64,000 bases of DNA from Pardosa pseudoannulata (Eukaryota; Arthropoda; Arachnida; Araneae; Lycosidae). How positions within the stretch are numbered: the first letter of the stretch is position 1; each line of letters starts with the position of its first letter. The DNA lies in assembly GCA_032207245.1 (NCBI GenBank), contig CM063500.1, positions 78,331,625 through 78,395,624 of the forward strand. The letters run 5' to 3'. Under the pieces are notes generated by a model. The model made no database searches. It was not told where the DNA came from and worked only from the letters and a program-made list of their open reading frames with translations. Below, in pieces: positions 53,139 through 63,943 of this stretch. Both the position numbers and the translations under genes were made by a program.

Positions 53139-53332
53139 CTACAAATAATTAAAACTTATAATTCACAGCCATGCAATAAATATTGAATGTTATTAAAGTC
53201 AGAGCTCAACAACACGAGTTTAGAATCATGGATATCATTTTTAATAGCAATTCTATAAAACTTTCTAATAACAGTTGCTATTTTTTTATTAGACATATTT
53301 AGAAAGAAAAAAGATATACAAAAAATTTTAAC

Positions 53333-54501
53333 ATAATTTCACACGTATAGTCTGCACCATCCTATAGTCTGCAGGCACTATTTTTTAATTAAAAAATTTC
53401 ATAAATCATCAGATAATCTGCAGACTATACGTGCAAAAATATGTATTTAGTATGACAATATTAAAATCATTTTAAGAATAAAAACCTACATACAGTAGAG
53501 TACCAAAAAGTCTGGATTAGACTCGATCATTCGGCCTTTAAATTTTGAAATCATTTCATCTGCCATAACCTTGGAAGTGAATTTTAATGAAGGAAACAGA
53601 GTGGCCTACATTTTTCTGTTTGAGAACCCAGCTATGTAAATCTCCTTCTAATGCAAGTCACTGTATTTTTTCCATGACGATTGGATCACTTTCATCTCAT
53701 ATTTTTAATGTTTCCTTTTGCTTGCACCAATTTCTTACTGCCTTCTTGTTGACCTCAATGTGGACCTTCTAAATTACTTTCAGCTTGAAATAAGCAGTAA
53801 AACTGCAATGATGTTTTAAGATATAATGAATGACCAATACTATTGCAAATTAAAACTCTGAAAACAAAGAATTCTGTTATGAGTGATCCTCATGGTGAAA
53901 TGACCTTCGACCCTCAACCTTTGATCTTGAACCCATCCAATCGGTGTTGTCAATCAGAGCTGTAAATAATGACTATCGATATTTTCCCATACTAGAGGAT
54001 ACAATTTAAGATTGCGCTACTTGCTACTATTGATTTGTTCTGCTTTATGGATTGTATTTTTTTTCCTGGTTTATTAACGATACAATACAATGTTTTCTTG
54101 ATGTCTAGTGAGTTACATTTTGCTTAGTTTACATTTGATCATCAGCCGTTCGCATGCTGCGTTTTTCCTCCCCTTCTTCTGATTAGTTTGGTTTGGTTTG
54201 GAGCGCTATGGTCTATTATTTTGCACACAAGGGCTAATGAGACCGGGACCTACAGCTTAAAGCCGATTCCGAACAGCTACAAACATCCATGCCATAGTGG
54301 GATTCAAACCCACAAACTCCGGTATCGACGATCAGTGCCCTAACTAATCAGCCAGCGCTCGGCTTCCCCTTCTTCTGAATTTGATGATTTGAGCAATGAA
54401 CAATCAGCAGATAGTCTGCACTGGCAGATAGTTCACAGCTGAAGAAATTTGCTTTTGAAACACAGATAGTCTGCAGACTACACGTGCAAAATTACAGTAA
54501 T
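53333..54501 (-). mobile_element. Tigger/pogo-like DNA transposon remnant carrying a nested SINE
   Basis: Ends share an inverted motif (left ACACGTATAGTCTGCA, right TGCAGACTACACGTG). The ATAGTCTGCA motif recurs near 53345, 53365, 53430, 54415 and 54470, as subterminal repeats. The minus strand around 53520-53770 encodes VNKKAVRNWCKQKETLK, and HSWVLKQKNVGHSVSF, resembling the CENP-B/Tigger DNA-binding region; stops break it. The SINE at 54183-54364 lies inside. Exact ends are uncertain. Confidence 0.68.
54183..54364 (-). mobile_element. tRNA-derived SINE, nested in the Tigger-like element
   Basis: Nearly full-length match to the 50699 copy, minus orientation. A 14-bp perfect target duplication TCCCCTTCTTCTGA flanks it (54169-54182, 54365-54378). 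The B box has one change (TTCAAACCC on the + strand). Confidence 0.93.
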
Positions 54502-54755
54502 TACATGAGTGAACAATGTTTAAGCTATAGAAAAAGCATAACTGAGCTTTAATATAAGGATTTAAGTAAGATTTGTTTGAAAAACTTATTTGTACACCGA
54601 TTTGTTTGTGAACCAAGATATAACTGTATATTGAAGGCCTGAGAATGAGAATAAAATGGAAAATTTTTTTAACCAATACAAAATAAAATGTTTTCTAACT
54701 TATCATTACAGTAAAAGAAATTTAAAATGAAATTGCTGATGAATATAAGAAGTAC

Positions 54756-54881
54756 CTGATAATAAAACTGGATCTGTAAGTTCCCCCTTTTTGACATGAT
54801 CAGATTCTCCTGTCAAAGAACTTTCATCCACTTTCAGATCATTGCTCTGAATAATTATGCCATCTGCTGGTAAAAGATCAC
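54756..54881 (-). CDS. PMCA: PMCA exon 4: actuator domain with TGES
   Basis: A 126-nt exon, phase 1 to 1, visible residues about 165-206. It carries [12 protein letters not shown] and the dephosphorylation motif LTGES (about residues 187-191), which in P-type ATPases positions water to hydrolyse the aspartyl-phosphate. It follows the family closely with no missing residue. Donor G|GTACTT. Confidence 0.97.
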
Positions 54882-55256
54882 CTACAAAAAAATAAATAAA
54901 ATAAATGTAATTATCTTTGCTAAATAAAATAACTTGTTAATATAAATTTCATAATCATAAGTAAAGAAGTAATTTGTACAAGGCAGTTTTAAAAAAAGTA
55001 TTATTTAACTAAGTTTACTAAACCATGTTTAGCAATAATATATTGTTCTTTGGGAGCTATATCTGAACCATATTATTAGCAAATAGGGCCAGTTCTGGGC
55101 TAATAGCTACCACTTAATAATGGTTCTTAATAGATCATAACTTAGCCGAAAGTAGAGACACTATTATGTTCATACTTGTGCTTTATACAATTTACTATGC
55201 ATAAAAAAAAGTTCTTAAAAAAATTTGCATCCCAAATTTAAGTTTAATAAAATATA

Positions 55257-56173
55257 CACTCAAAAGCCAAACATAATGACCACCCCTATATTTTGCATTG
55301 AACTCGCCTGGATGATGTGGAAGTGGTATTTAACTGTTGTTGGAGAGTCTGAAGAATCATTTTTTCACTTACTTCTGTGTGCGATGTGAAAGGCTGCGGA
55401 TCTAAGCGATTTTGATAGAGGGCAGATTGTAATGGCTCGGAACAAGTATTTCCGAAACTGCACGACTCGTGGGTTGTTCGTGATCTACAGTTGTTAGTAC
55501 TTTTGCAAAGTGGATGAATGATGGTGAAACCAGCAGTAGATGACATGGTGTTGGACATCCACATTCTATCAAAGAAGAAGGTCATTGGAGACTGTCTCGC
55601 ATGGTGAAGCAAATCCAGAGCCAGACAGTTGCTCAGCTGACAACCCAATACAATGCAGGGCCAAGTAGAGTAGTATCAAATAGTATGCTTTGGGGGACAT
55701 TCTCTTGGGCGTCTAGGGGTTCCACGGTTGTGGTAGAGCAGACCATGAATGCTACAGGGTATCTGAACATCATAGCGGACCAGTTGCACCCTTACATGAC
55801 CTCTGTTTTTTCAGCTGGAAATGGAATATTCCAACAGGACAACGCCCTGTGTCACAAGGCTAAAGTTGTGTTGGAGTGGTTCCAGGAACATGAGGCTGAA
55901 TTCCAGTCAATGTCCTTTCCACCTAACTCACCGGATCTCAATCCGATAGAACACATTTGGGATGTCATGGGACGGCAGCTCAGAGTTCAAAGACACCAAT
56001 TCACAATATCTCGGATTTGAGTAACCTTTGCTTAAACATCTGGTACAAATTGTCTCCAACCACCTACCAAGGACTTGTGGCATCCATGCCAAGGCAGGTT
56101 GAAGCTGTGTTGTACACCAAAGATGGGCCAACTCATTATTGACAGGTGGTCATAATGTTTTGGCTCTTGAGTG
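55257..56173 (+). mobile_element. Tc1-like transposon, internally deleted
   Basis: Starts CACTCAAAAGCCAAACATAA and ends with the complement (TTTTGGCTCTTGAGTG), about 28-bp inverted repeats, with a TA duplication on both sides (55255-55256, 56174-56175). At 917 bp it is well short of a complete Tc1 (about 1.3-1.6 kb). It carries a transposase pseudogene on the plus strand. Confidence 0.95.
55400..56142 (+). pseudogene. Tc1-type transposase pseudogene
   Basis: The N-terminal helix-turn-helix region is recognisable (DFDRGQIVMAR near 55409) but frameshifted. From 55601 one open frame gives the linker, then jumps to MLWGTFSW near 55687, showing an internal deletion that removed the first catalytic Asp. 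The second Asp (QQDNALCHKAK) and the catalytic Glu (SPDLNPIEHIWD) remain. A frameshift near 56000 moves the C-terminus (GLVASMPRQVEAVL) to another frame, which ends at the stop near 56142. Inactive. Confidence 0.93.
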
Positions 56174-57489
56174 TACAATTATTACAGAACAGCCAAATTG
56201 TAATGCTAAGAAATAATATTGATGTGGAGGGAATATAAAATATAATAATAAAAGATTCTAACAATATCTGTCAAATAAATAAAAGAAATTTATCTAAAGC
56301 TGCACAGAGAGAATAACAAATATTTTAATTTTTCTCTCTAAAATAAAGCAATTAAAATAGATACATTCCCGCAAAAAATAATGTTAAATAATTAGAACAT
56401 AAGCTATCTGTAAAATTCATTTGTTAAACAATTTAATTGTGATGTCATAACTAATTTGATGGCACTTTTTCCTCCAAATGGTAAAATTCAAATTGTTTAC
56501 AAATTTAGACTAGAAGAATTAAAGCTTTGGGTTTTTTTTTTATTAATACCTCTTTTAAATTATGGTCCCATGAAGCATGTATGCATGCTCTGCATACCTA
56601 CTAGTGCCAGTTCTGTTTAAGGTATGCATAAAAATATAAACAAATGTATAAATGTGTTTATGTGTAATGGTAATACATATACACTATGTCAGTATACATA
56701 CTACTATGATCAAAGAGTACTGGGAATGCTATCTTTCAAATATATGTTAGATATTTTTTGCAAAAATTCATAAAACAATTTTACAATTTTAATAAATATC
56801 TGGAAAAATTCAATACTTGAATTTTTTTAACATCATTCAAGAATAAAACTGGCTTTAATGAGACAAGAATTTCCATTTTATCACTTTTCCAACATGCTAA
56901 ATGCATTTTATTAAAGAATATGCATTTTGTTTCTGCAGTAAAATTAGTACAACTGAGGTGCATTAGAGTACCCAGGGGGAGTGCAAAGGGACATAAGCAC
57001 ATCCTAATTTTTTTTCTTTCTTAAAAATAAAATATTTCAGAAGAACCTTTATTATACTATAATAGGGGTTTTAAATTTTAAAAGAATAAGTGAACTATTT
57101 TTTCTTAATTATATCTAAACAAGAAACATTTTCAAGTTTTATTAATTTTATAAACTACAAATAAAGAACAAACAAATAAGTTACACAATAAATCAAAACA
57201 AAAACTTTATTGTCCAAGAATGAACTTTCAAACATTATTAAAATACATTAACTTATAACACCCAAATTCTTCTAAAAATCTTTATATTAAATAAAATATC
57301 TAAAATAATATATAAATAGTTTTTAAAACAATGCAACAATGGTGTGGTGTGTGTGTGTGATATACCTAAAAGTTTACACATATACATATATTCTTTCTGA
57401 AGAACCAAGCTCTTACTTAATTTTCCAGTAATACACACATTTTTTAACAAGATATTAGAGATAAATAAAAATCCAAGAAAATTTATAAT

Positions 57490-58470
57490 TTAAGCTGGTG
57501 TTCTATAGAAAGTTACTTATTAACTCGACCCAGCTTATGCCATACGGGAAAATGATACTAAGTTGCCAGGGTAACAGCCCTGAACCAGACAATATATAAC
57601 AAAATAGATAGCTAAACTAATTTCTAATTAATCCTAACCGGGAAGTGAAACTGCCAAACAAGAAAACTTTTCCAGTGTTTAAGACTTTGTCTTATTTCTT
57701 TTACTTAACCAGAAAAGATTACATCAAATTCCAAACTTTTTTACAAAAATCAAAAAACAGAGGAAAACATAACAATCATTGAATAACAAACAAAAGTATC
57801 GAATACAGTACAAGAAGTTATCCATCACTGGAGAAATTTAAAAAAATTTTCTTAATAAACATTAAACCTCGCCTAGACTTAGATGAGTTACACAAATTAA
57901 ATAAATTTACAGATAAATAATTATTAGGGAAAAACTTTTTCCTAATATCACTAACTAATTCACAACAATAAATAAGATGATCTTCAGAACCCTCCTCCTT
58001 ATTGCACCAACGAGTTGGTTAATTAAAAAACCCAGCCTGGTGCATAGGGAAAGCACCATGACCAGTAAAAATCTGGTTTAAATAAAAATTGCATTCGAGC
58101 CTCGAAACGATAACTTTAGGAAAAAAGGTAAAAACCCTTCTGCCCGAAGGGTCCTCCTCCCACCTATCCTGCCAAAGTTGAATAGCCAGATGATTAAGTT
58201 TACTTTTAACCTATTTTATCGACCAACCAACCGTAAAATCTATTACAATTTTCTGAGTAGCCTCTTTTGCTAAAATATCTACCATCTCGTTAAAGTACTC
58301 TCCGTCATGGGCCTTGACCCAAGTTAACACAAAACTGACATTACTGTATTTAATTTTATCTCAAATGGAGTTAATTAAGCCGTTACTACTTTCCTTATGC
58401 AGAGCTTGTACGGCTGAAAGTGAATCAGTGTGCATATAAACCTTTAGAAAATCTAACTTATTCATAGGTC
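57490..58470 (-). pseudogene. LINE 3' fragment with RNase H domain
   Basis: Minus-strand translation shows MHTDSLSAVQALHKESS and VLTWVKAHDGEYFNEMVDI with LAKEAT, the RNase H signature of I/R1/Jockey-like LINEs, then IFTGHGAFPMHQAGFF and RWCNKEEGSEDHLIYCC of the C-terminal Cys/His part. Stops interrupt the frame. No reverse transcriptase is seen, consistent with 5' truncation. The downstream stretch to 57490 would be its 3' UTR, which is inference. Confidence 0.8.
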
Positions 58471-58898
58471 ATTAAAAATTAAAATACAATTTTAATGCAT
58501 TCATCTAGATCAAGCACATGTGGTTATTTTTTTATCACCAAAGAGTGATTACATCAAAATCTTGAGAGAATTTTATTACATCAGCATGTCTGAAACAGCC
58601 CAAACTGCAAGCATGAAAGAACACAGATGACTAAGAGGCTTGAAAACACAATGATACTTAAGATTTTCATGAGACCACTGAAAGAACATGGAAAGAAAAT
58701 ACAAGTCATTGATTTTGTTTCTAGAAAACTTAAATTAGCACAATCTGTGACTTGAGATTCCCTTTGCATTACTAAGAGTGGATTAAAATTGGGGAATATA
58801 ATTTAAAAACTTATTTGGAAAATTTTAAATGTATATATTATCAAAAAAGTATTTTCAGTCATTATTAAGATAAGTTATAAAATAATACCAACACTTAC

Positions 58899-59135
58899 CA
58901 TATTTAACTTGACATATATCACCAACAACTATTTCTCCTACAGGTATTTGATTAATTTCACCTCCCCTAATAACTGAAAACTTGTGTTCATCTTCAATTC
59001 GATTCTGCAGACCCCTAAATTGTCTTTCTTTTGTATAGTCATTAAATGCAGTAACAAGAACGACAATTATAACAGATACTAAAATAGCAACACCTTCAAT
59101 CCAACCAGCTTCACTCTCTGTTTCATCAATTCCAC
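58899..59135 (-). CDS. PMCA: PMCA exon 3: TM2 and start of actuator domain
   Basis: A 237-nt exon, phase 1 to 1, visible residues about 86-164. It starts in the short TM1-TM2 loop ([15 protein letters not shown]), gives TM2 ([18 protein letters not shown]), then the beta-rich cytosolic loop with [10 protein letters not shown] and the conserved [16 protein letters not shown] stretch, whose last Gly codon is split with exon 4. Acceptor TCTAG, donor G|GTAAGTG. Confidence 0.97.
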
Positions 59136-60696
59136 CTAGAAATAATTTCAGTTTTAGTATTTAAAGAGAAATTCATTACAGTTTTCCACAGTAATGAATG
59201 CTTTCAAATACAGAGGCAATATTTAAAACAAATTACAAAAATATTAAATTAAGATTAAAATATTTTAACAATAGAAAAAAATTTAAAAAGTTTCATAATT
59301 ATAGAATAAAATAACAGGTACCTTTTTTTAAAAAATTACTCTAAAAAATTTGCCATGAGTAAGAAATTAAAAATCTTACACACAAAATAGTTTCAAGGAA
59401 TATTTAAATTAATGTCAACTATAAAACAAAATACAAAACAAAATTAGAAAACTGTGGAATTAAACAGCATTAAGTAACCTAATCAAAAACTAAAAGTAAA
59501 CTTCTAATAAACTTATTTCAAAGTTTCAAAATTCAAAAGTTGTATCAACAATTTAGGAAAGGAAAATATTTAAAAAAATTTAAATTATTAAAGAAATTTT
59601 AAAAAAATTATTAAATTTATTTTCTCCCTGACTACAGCAGAAAAAAAAAGTAAAAAATTTGATTTATTTATACATGATGACTACAATATACAGGGAAAAA
59701 GTAACTTTGATAACTTTCCCAAATTCCATGACATATCACAACTATGTGACATTTCTTGGAAATTTTATAAATATTGATTCAGAGGAGGATGTATCCCCAT
59801 AGGAGTGGGATTTATAGTTTTTTGCATTTATATAAATAAAAAGTATAACTTAAGGGGTATGCTGGCACAATTTTTCCATGTGGATGCACATAATAATTTC
59901 ACCACTCTTTCAGTTAGAGTAGTTATAATCACATGAGTTAAAGGCAAAAGGTATAAAATATTTTCCTTAACACTAAATATACCATATAACGGGTCAAATG
60001 ACCCATAAGGTTTATGTAAAAAATGCGGTGGAAAATGAATTAAAAATTCTTATTCTTTGTGTTTGCAATACATAAAAATTGACAATATACAATTTTGTTT
60101 AATTATAATAAAGATTATTTGTCTATTTAATTCCAATTTTCATATTTCATACATTTATAATCAGAAAAAAAAAGTCCCGTCATTTGACTGGCTATGGTAC
60201 AAATAGGTATGTATTAAGTGTTGGTATGTTTAGTGTTAAACTTGAATTGAATGAAAAAATCTACATAAACACATAATAAATATTAAAAATAGAAATTTAA
60301 AAATAGAAAAGGACCTTACCCCAAAAGAAAATTTTAACATTCTTTAAAACTATTTAATAAAAAGTAAAACTACTTTTTTTTTTTTAAATTTTATAGTAAT
60401 TTTGAAAATAGTTTTCTTTGAAGTTTTAAATAGACTGAACCTAGAATTGTAGCTAATTTTACCTAACGAAAAAAACTCCCTGATTTTTGTGGAATTTAAA
60501 AACAATCCTGATATTTTACAAAATTATAAAGTACCCTCAAAATTCCTTGATTTTCCTGATCGGAGGCTATTCTGTAATATTAAAACATGCACACTTAGAA
60601 AGTTGATAGAATAAATAAATAAATATGTTGTATAAAACACAAAATAGGCAACATATAATGCTTAATTTTGTATTGCAATAGATTCTAAAATCAGAC
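59136..60696 (-). other. PMCA intron between exons 2 and 3
   Basis: A 1.6-kb intron with one piggyBac-type MITE (59971-60235). The rest is AT-rich and unremarkable. Confidence 0.85.
59971..60235. mobile_element. piggyBac-type MITE
   Basis: TTAA on both sides (59967-59970, 60236-60239). Termini CACTAAATATACCA and, reversed, CACTAAACATACCA. Subterminal GGGTCAAATGACCC palindrome on the left and GTCATTTGACTGG on the right, as in known piggyBac-group MITEs. 265 bp, non-coding. Confidence 0.88.
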
Positions 60697-60897
60697 CTTC
60701 TTCTTCAATTTCTGGTGGTGGTTTATAAAATGCCAGTCCTAAAGAGACAAATGCTGCAATTTCTAATATGATGAGCGTTACATCTTGTAGAGCTTCCCAT
60801 ACTAATTCTAAAAATGTTTTAGGAGGCTTTGGAGGAATGACATTGGCACCAAACGTTTCTTGTCGATGCTCAAGATCAGCTGCAGACCCACTGAGAC
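60697..60897 (-). CDS. PMCA: PMCA exon 2: TM1 region
   Basis: A 201-nt exon, phase 1 to 1, visible residues about 19-85. It opens with [13 protein letters not shown] and the family's N-terminal block ([19 protein letters not shown]), then the TM1 hydrophobic segment ([18 protein letters not shown]) and an acidic extracellular start (PPPEIEEE). The acceptor is TATAG at 60899-60898 and the donor GT is at 60696-60695. Confidence 0.96.
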
Positions 60898-61227
60898 CTA
60901 TAGATAAAACAAAAAGTTGTTAATAATTCATACTTATGATGAATATACTAAATTATGACTTTGATATAGACCTTTAGAATGTTAAAAATACTTCAAGGTA
61001 ACTACTACTTTTGTAAGAAAATAGAATTTTAACTTTACGTTAAATGTAGTTTCTTAACACTATTTCTACTAATTGATGTAATAAGACCCTTTTCAATTTT
61101 AACTTCAAATTATTCTCTAAGCTCAAATATTTCTTCACAATTCATTTTTTGATTTCTTGTACAATTATTAGCTAAATTTAGTGACATCATTTTCCCCTAA
61201 CTCATCCCGGATCTAAAAATGTATATA

Positions 61228-62131
61228 CAGTGGACTTCGCTTAATGTCATCAGTTTCGGACACCGTAATTTTGATAACAATAACCGATATACAAAATTAG
61301 ATAAATTTACCCCCTCCCCTTTAATTTACATATAAATTATTAATTATTATTACCCTTTAATTTATAAATTTCTATATAAAATGAAAAAACTCACCTTATA
61401 TTTATGTACTGTATATTATCCTTTAAAACATAAGAATTACATACATAATTATTAAAATTGATCAGTTGTTGACTGCCTACAATTTTTTCTAAGAAGCTCA
61501 TTGATAAAATTATTCATAATCATGTATTTTAAAGTCATCAGAGTGGTGTTTTACTCTGCATTTCAATACTTTCAATACAATTCAAAGGCTGAGAAATGTT
61601 TAACTGTGCTGACTTATTTTTGGTAACCTGTCATAACGATTAAAAATTTCGATTTTTGTTTTAATGTTAAATCATTTCGCTTTCTGGCTTCCATATTGAC
61701 AAGCTGCATGTAAGCAAGCAAGGCATAAAATGTGAATACGCTCCTTCTCAGTTCTAATAAGAATGTGTTGCGTTCTGCTTATCTGACAACCTTTGACCAC
61801 CAGCATGTGTGTATTTCTGAAAAATTCCAGGAACGTGTAATACCTGCTTCCTTTGATCATTCTCCATTTCCCTAGGTGGAAGAGGGAGAATTCTCGGAAA
61901 TTCAAACAACAGCAAAAGGAAAGAAAAGAATGGGTTCCTTCTAAATATATTGTGAATATTCCTTTGCCAGATAAAATGAGTTTTGAAAACTGATAACATT
62001 AACCGATATAATGATCACATAAAGCGATAATTTTAACATACAAATGAATGGAGACAATCGGGACCAAGTGATTTCAATAACAATAAGTGATTGATAACAT
62101 TAACTGCGATCACATTAAGCAGTGTCTACTG
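61228..62131 (-). mobile_element. TcMar-Tigger element, deleted
   Basis: Termini CAGTGGACTTCGCTTAATGT and, reversed, CAGTAGACACTGCTTAATGT, with TA on both sides (61226-61227, 62132-62133). The minus strand from the ATG at 61694-61692 reads MEARKRNDLTLKQKSKFL, then in a shifted frame YDRLPKISQHS, the start of a Tigger transposase. The rest of the transposase is missing. 904 bp. Confidence 0.88.
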
Positions 62132-62590
62132 TATTATACTGTATCCTTATTTTTACCACGTTGTTTGACACCTAAAAAATTTTATAAAAACACACAATTT
62201 TAAACTATTTTACATATCAATATCTAAGTAAATAAATATTTTTACCATTTTACAGCATAAAATATATTGATTATAATCACAGAGAACCCTAATTTCAGTT
62301 CAAACAGAAAATATAGGCGTTACTACACAACTTTGTTATTTGTTTGTTTTCTGAGATGTTGCATTTTAGTGCATATTACTGTAGAAATAAATTTTAAAAA
62401 TTTAAAAACATCATTTTGTTCTCCAGAAATGGTAGTGAGTTCAATAAGAGTGAATTTTGCTTTCATATTGTGTACTTATAAAATCAGTTTAATCTTTTTC
62501 AATGCTCTTTATTCTATACTGAGAAAAGGTTATGCATTAAGTCTAAAATATTAAAAAAATAAGGATATTCTTTTCGTTATTTTTAATACT

Positions 62591-62710
62591 GGTTTGGTTT
62601 GGAGTGCTATGATCTACTGTTTTACAACACAAGGGACCTACTGCTTAAAACCAATTCCAAATGGCTATGAAAATCCATTTCACAGCAGGATTTGAACCAA
62701 TGAACTTTCG
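62591..62710 (-). mobile_element. Degenerate SINE copy
   Basis: GGTTTGGTTTGGAGTGCTAT, a GGGACCTACTGCTTAAAACC block and a mutated B box (GGATTTGAACC on the + strand), in family order. It lacks the GCTAATGAGACC segment. The tRNA head beyond 62710 is hard to follow. Confidence 0.8.
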
Positions 62711-63226
62711 TGACGTAGGTCATTGTTTGGTTGTTCATATTCGAGTAAAACATGTTTGCTTTTATTTATGTACATTCATATTTTGTAGATTGATGAATTA
62801 AGATAGATTTTGCCTCTAGATTAACTAAAAATAGACATCAATGTATCAATAAATATTTTGCTTAAATTCTCTAGGATTTATCTGGCAATTTCAACCCTGA
62901 CAGTTTTGACAATTATTTGCATGTGAATGCAAAGATGTATTTCTTTTTTTTTTTTTTTTTTAACTTTTTGGTCTAAATAGGTATACACAAAATCACAGTA
63001 GAAATAATGTTAAAATAAAGAGACAGACTAATTTTTCATATTAATGTTTTGATGAATGAGCAATATACTTGGCCTCAAATTAAACCACATACTTCCTCAT
63101 TTGACATTAAAAGATAATTCACGTTTAATGAGAATAATTCATTTATTTCACAATTAATACAGTATAAAGGAAACAAAATTTCTTTTGAAAGAGACCACCA
63201 TAACATTAATAAAATTTTATAAATTG

Positions 63227-63361
63227 TAGTGTTTACCCCAGACTAAAGAAAAGGCAGGGTACTTCAGGATAAAAGGGACACTTCATCAGAACAAAAAAGG
63301 TAGGGTGTTCCTGGGTATGAAGGTACTCTATTGGAACAAAACTGGCATTTCTTAATGGGAA

Positions 63362-63398
<37 letters not shown>

Positions 63399-63842
63399 CT
63401 CGATTACTATAGGTTTAAAAAAAATTTAACTTATTTTTTGATTGTTTGAAGTTAATTTTATTTTATTAAATATATATTAAATTTTTAAGAATTATTTTCT
63501 ACTTAATACATATTTAATAAAATCAAATAATTAAAGCTTAAAATAATTAAAACTGGATTTTAAGTCAAACTTTAGTTTAAGTTACGAGACTTGACACAAA
63601 GAGCAAAATTCTCTCAGTTGAAATAAAATATTTATATAAGCAATTATACAGCATATAATAGATTATTAGTCATTTTCTTCTGATTTTTCAAACAAATCTT
63701 GCCAAATATCGTAAGTAAATTCATGCAAATTGGAAAGGGGTAGGGCACATTAAAGGGGAAAAAAAGGGGGCAGGGAGCATTGAAGGCCAAAAAAGAAGGG
63801 GTAGGGTGCAGCATCCTGCTGAAAATGCCTAAAGAAACACTA
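63227..63842. mobile_element. Unclassified repeat element with 5-bp flanking duplication
   Basis: Ends TAGTGTTTACCCCAGA and, reversed, TAGTGTTTCTTTAGGC (8-bp inverted repeat TAGTGTTT). AATTG occurs directly outside both ends (63222-63226, 63843-63847). Both halves hold GGCAGGGTA / GGGTAGGGTG-type motifs. A T31 run lies inside (63364-63394). I cannot assign a superfamily. Confidence 0.55.
63364..63394. repeat. Poly(T) run of 31
   Basis: An uninterrupted T homopolymer within the 63227-63842 element. Confidence 0.95.
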
Positions 63843-63943
63843 AATTGACCTTGGACACTTGTAAGTTTAAGAAATTTAGAGCATAAAGTTGTAAGCACAC
63901 AAACTATAAGAAATATATTTAGAAGAAAAAGTTTCAATCTTAC

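Larger units (their letters stand above)
53139..54755 (-). other. PMCA intron between exons 4 and 5
   Basis: A 1.6-kb intron mostly filled by a Tigger/pogo-like remnant (about 53333-54501), itself interrupted by a SINE (54183-54364). Confidence 0.8.
54882..58898 (-). other. PMCA intron between exons 3 and 4
   Basis: A 4.0-kb intron holding a deleted Tc1 element (55257-56173) and a LINE 3' fragment (about 57490-58470). Between them, 56180-57480 is plain AT-rich sequence. Confidence 0.8.
60898..63943 (-). other. PMCA intron between exons 1 and 2
   Basis: A 3.0-kb intron with a Tigger-like element (61228-62131), a decayed SINE (about 62591-62710) and an unassigned element (63227-63842). Confidence 0.8.

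Noticed and set aside
61672..61999. Overlapping open frames of 77 and 81 residues
   Set aside because: They lie within the Tigger-like element; the meaningful frame is the broken transposase start at 61694, not these.
62267..62554. A 95-residue plus-strand open frame
   Set aside because: Hydrophobic, AT-driven translation within the exon 1-2 intron, no motif, no splice context.
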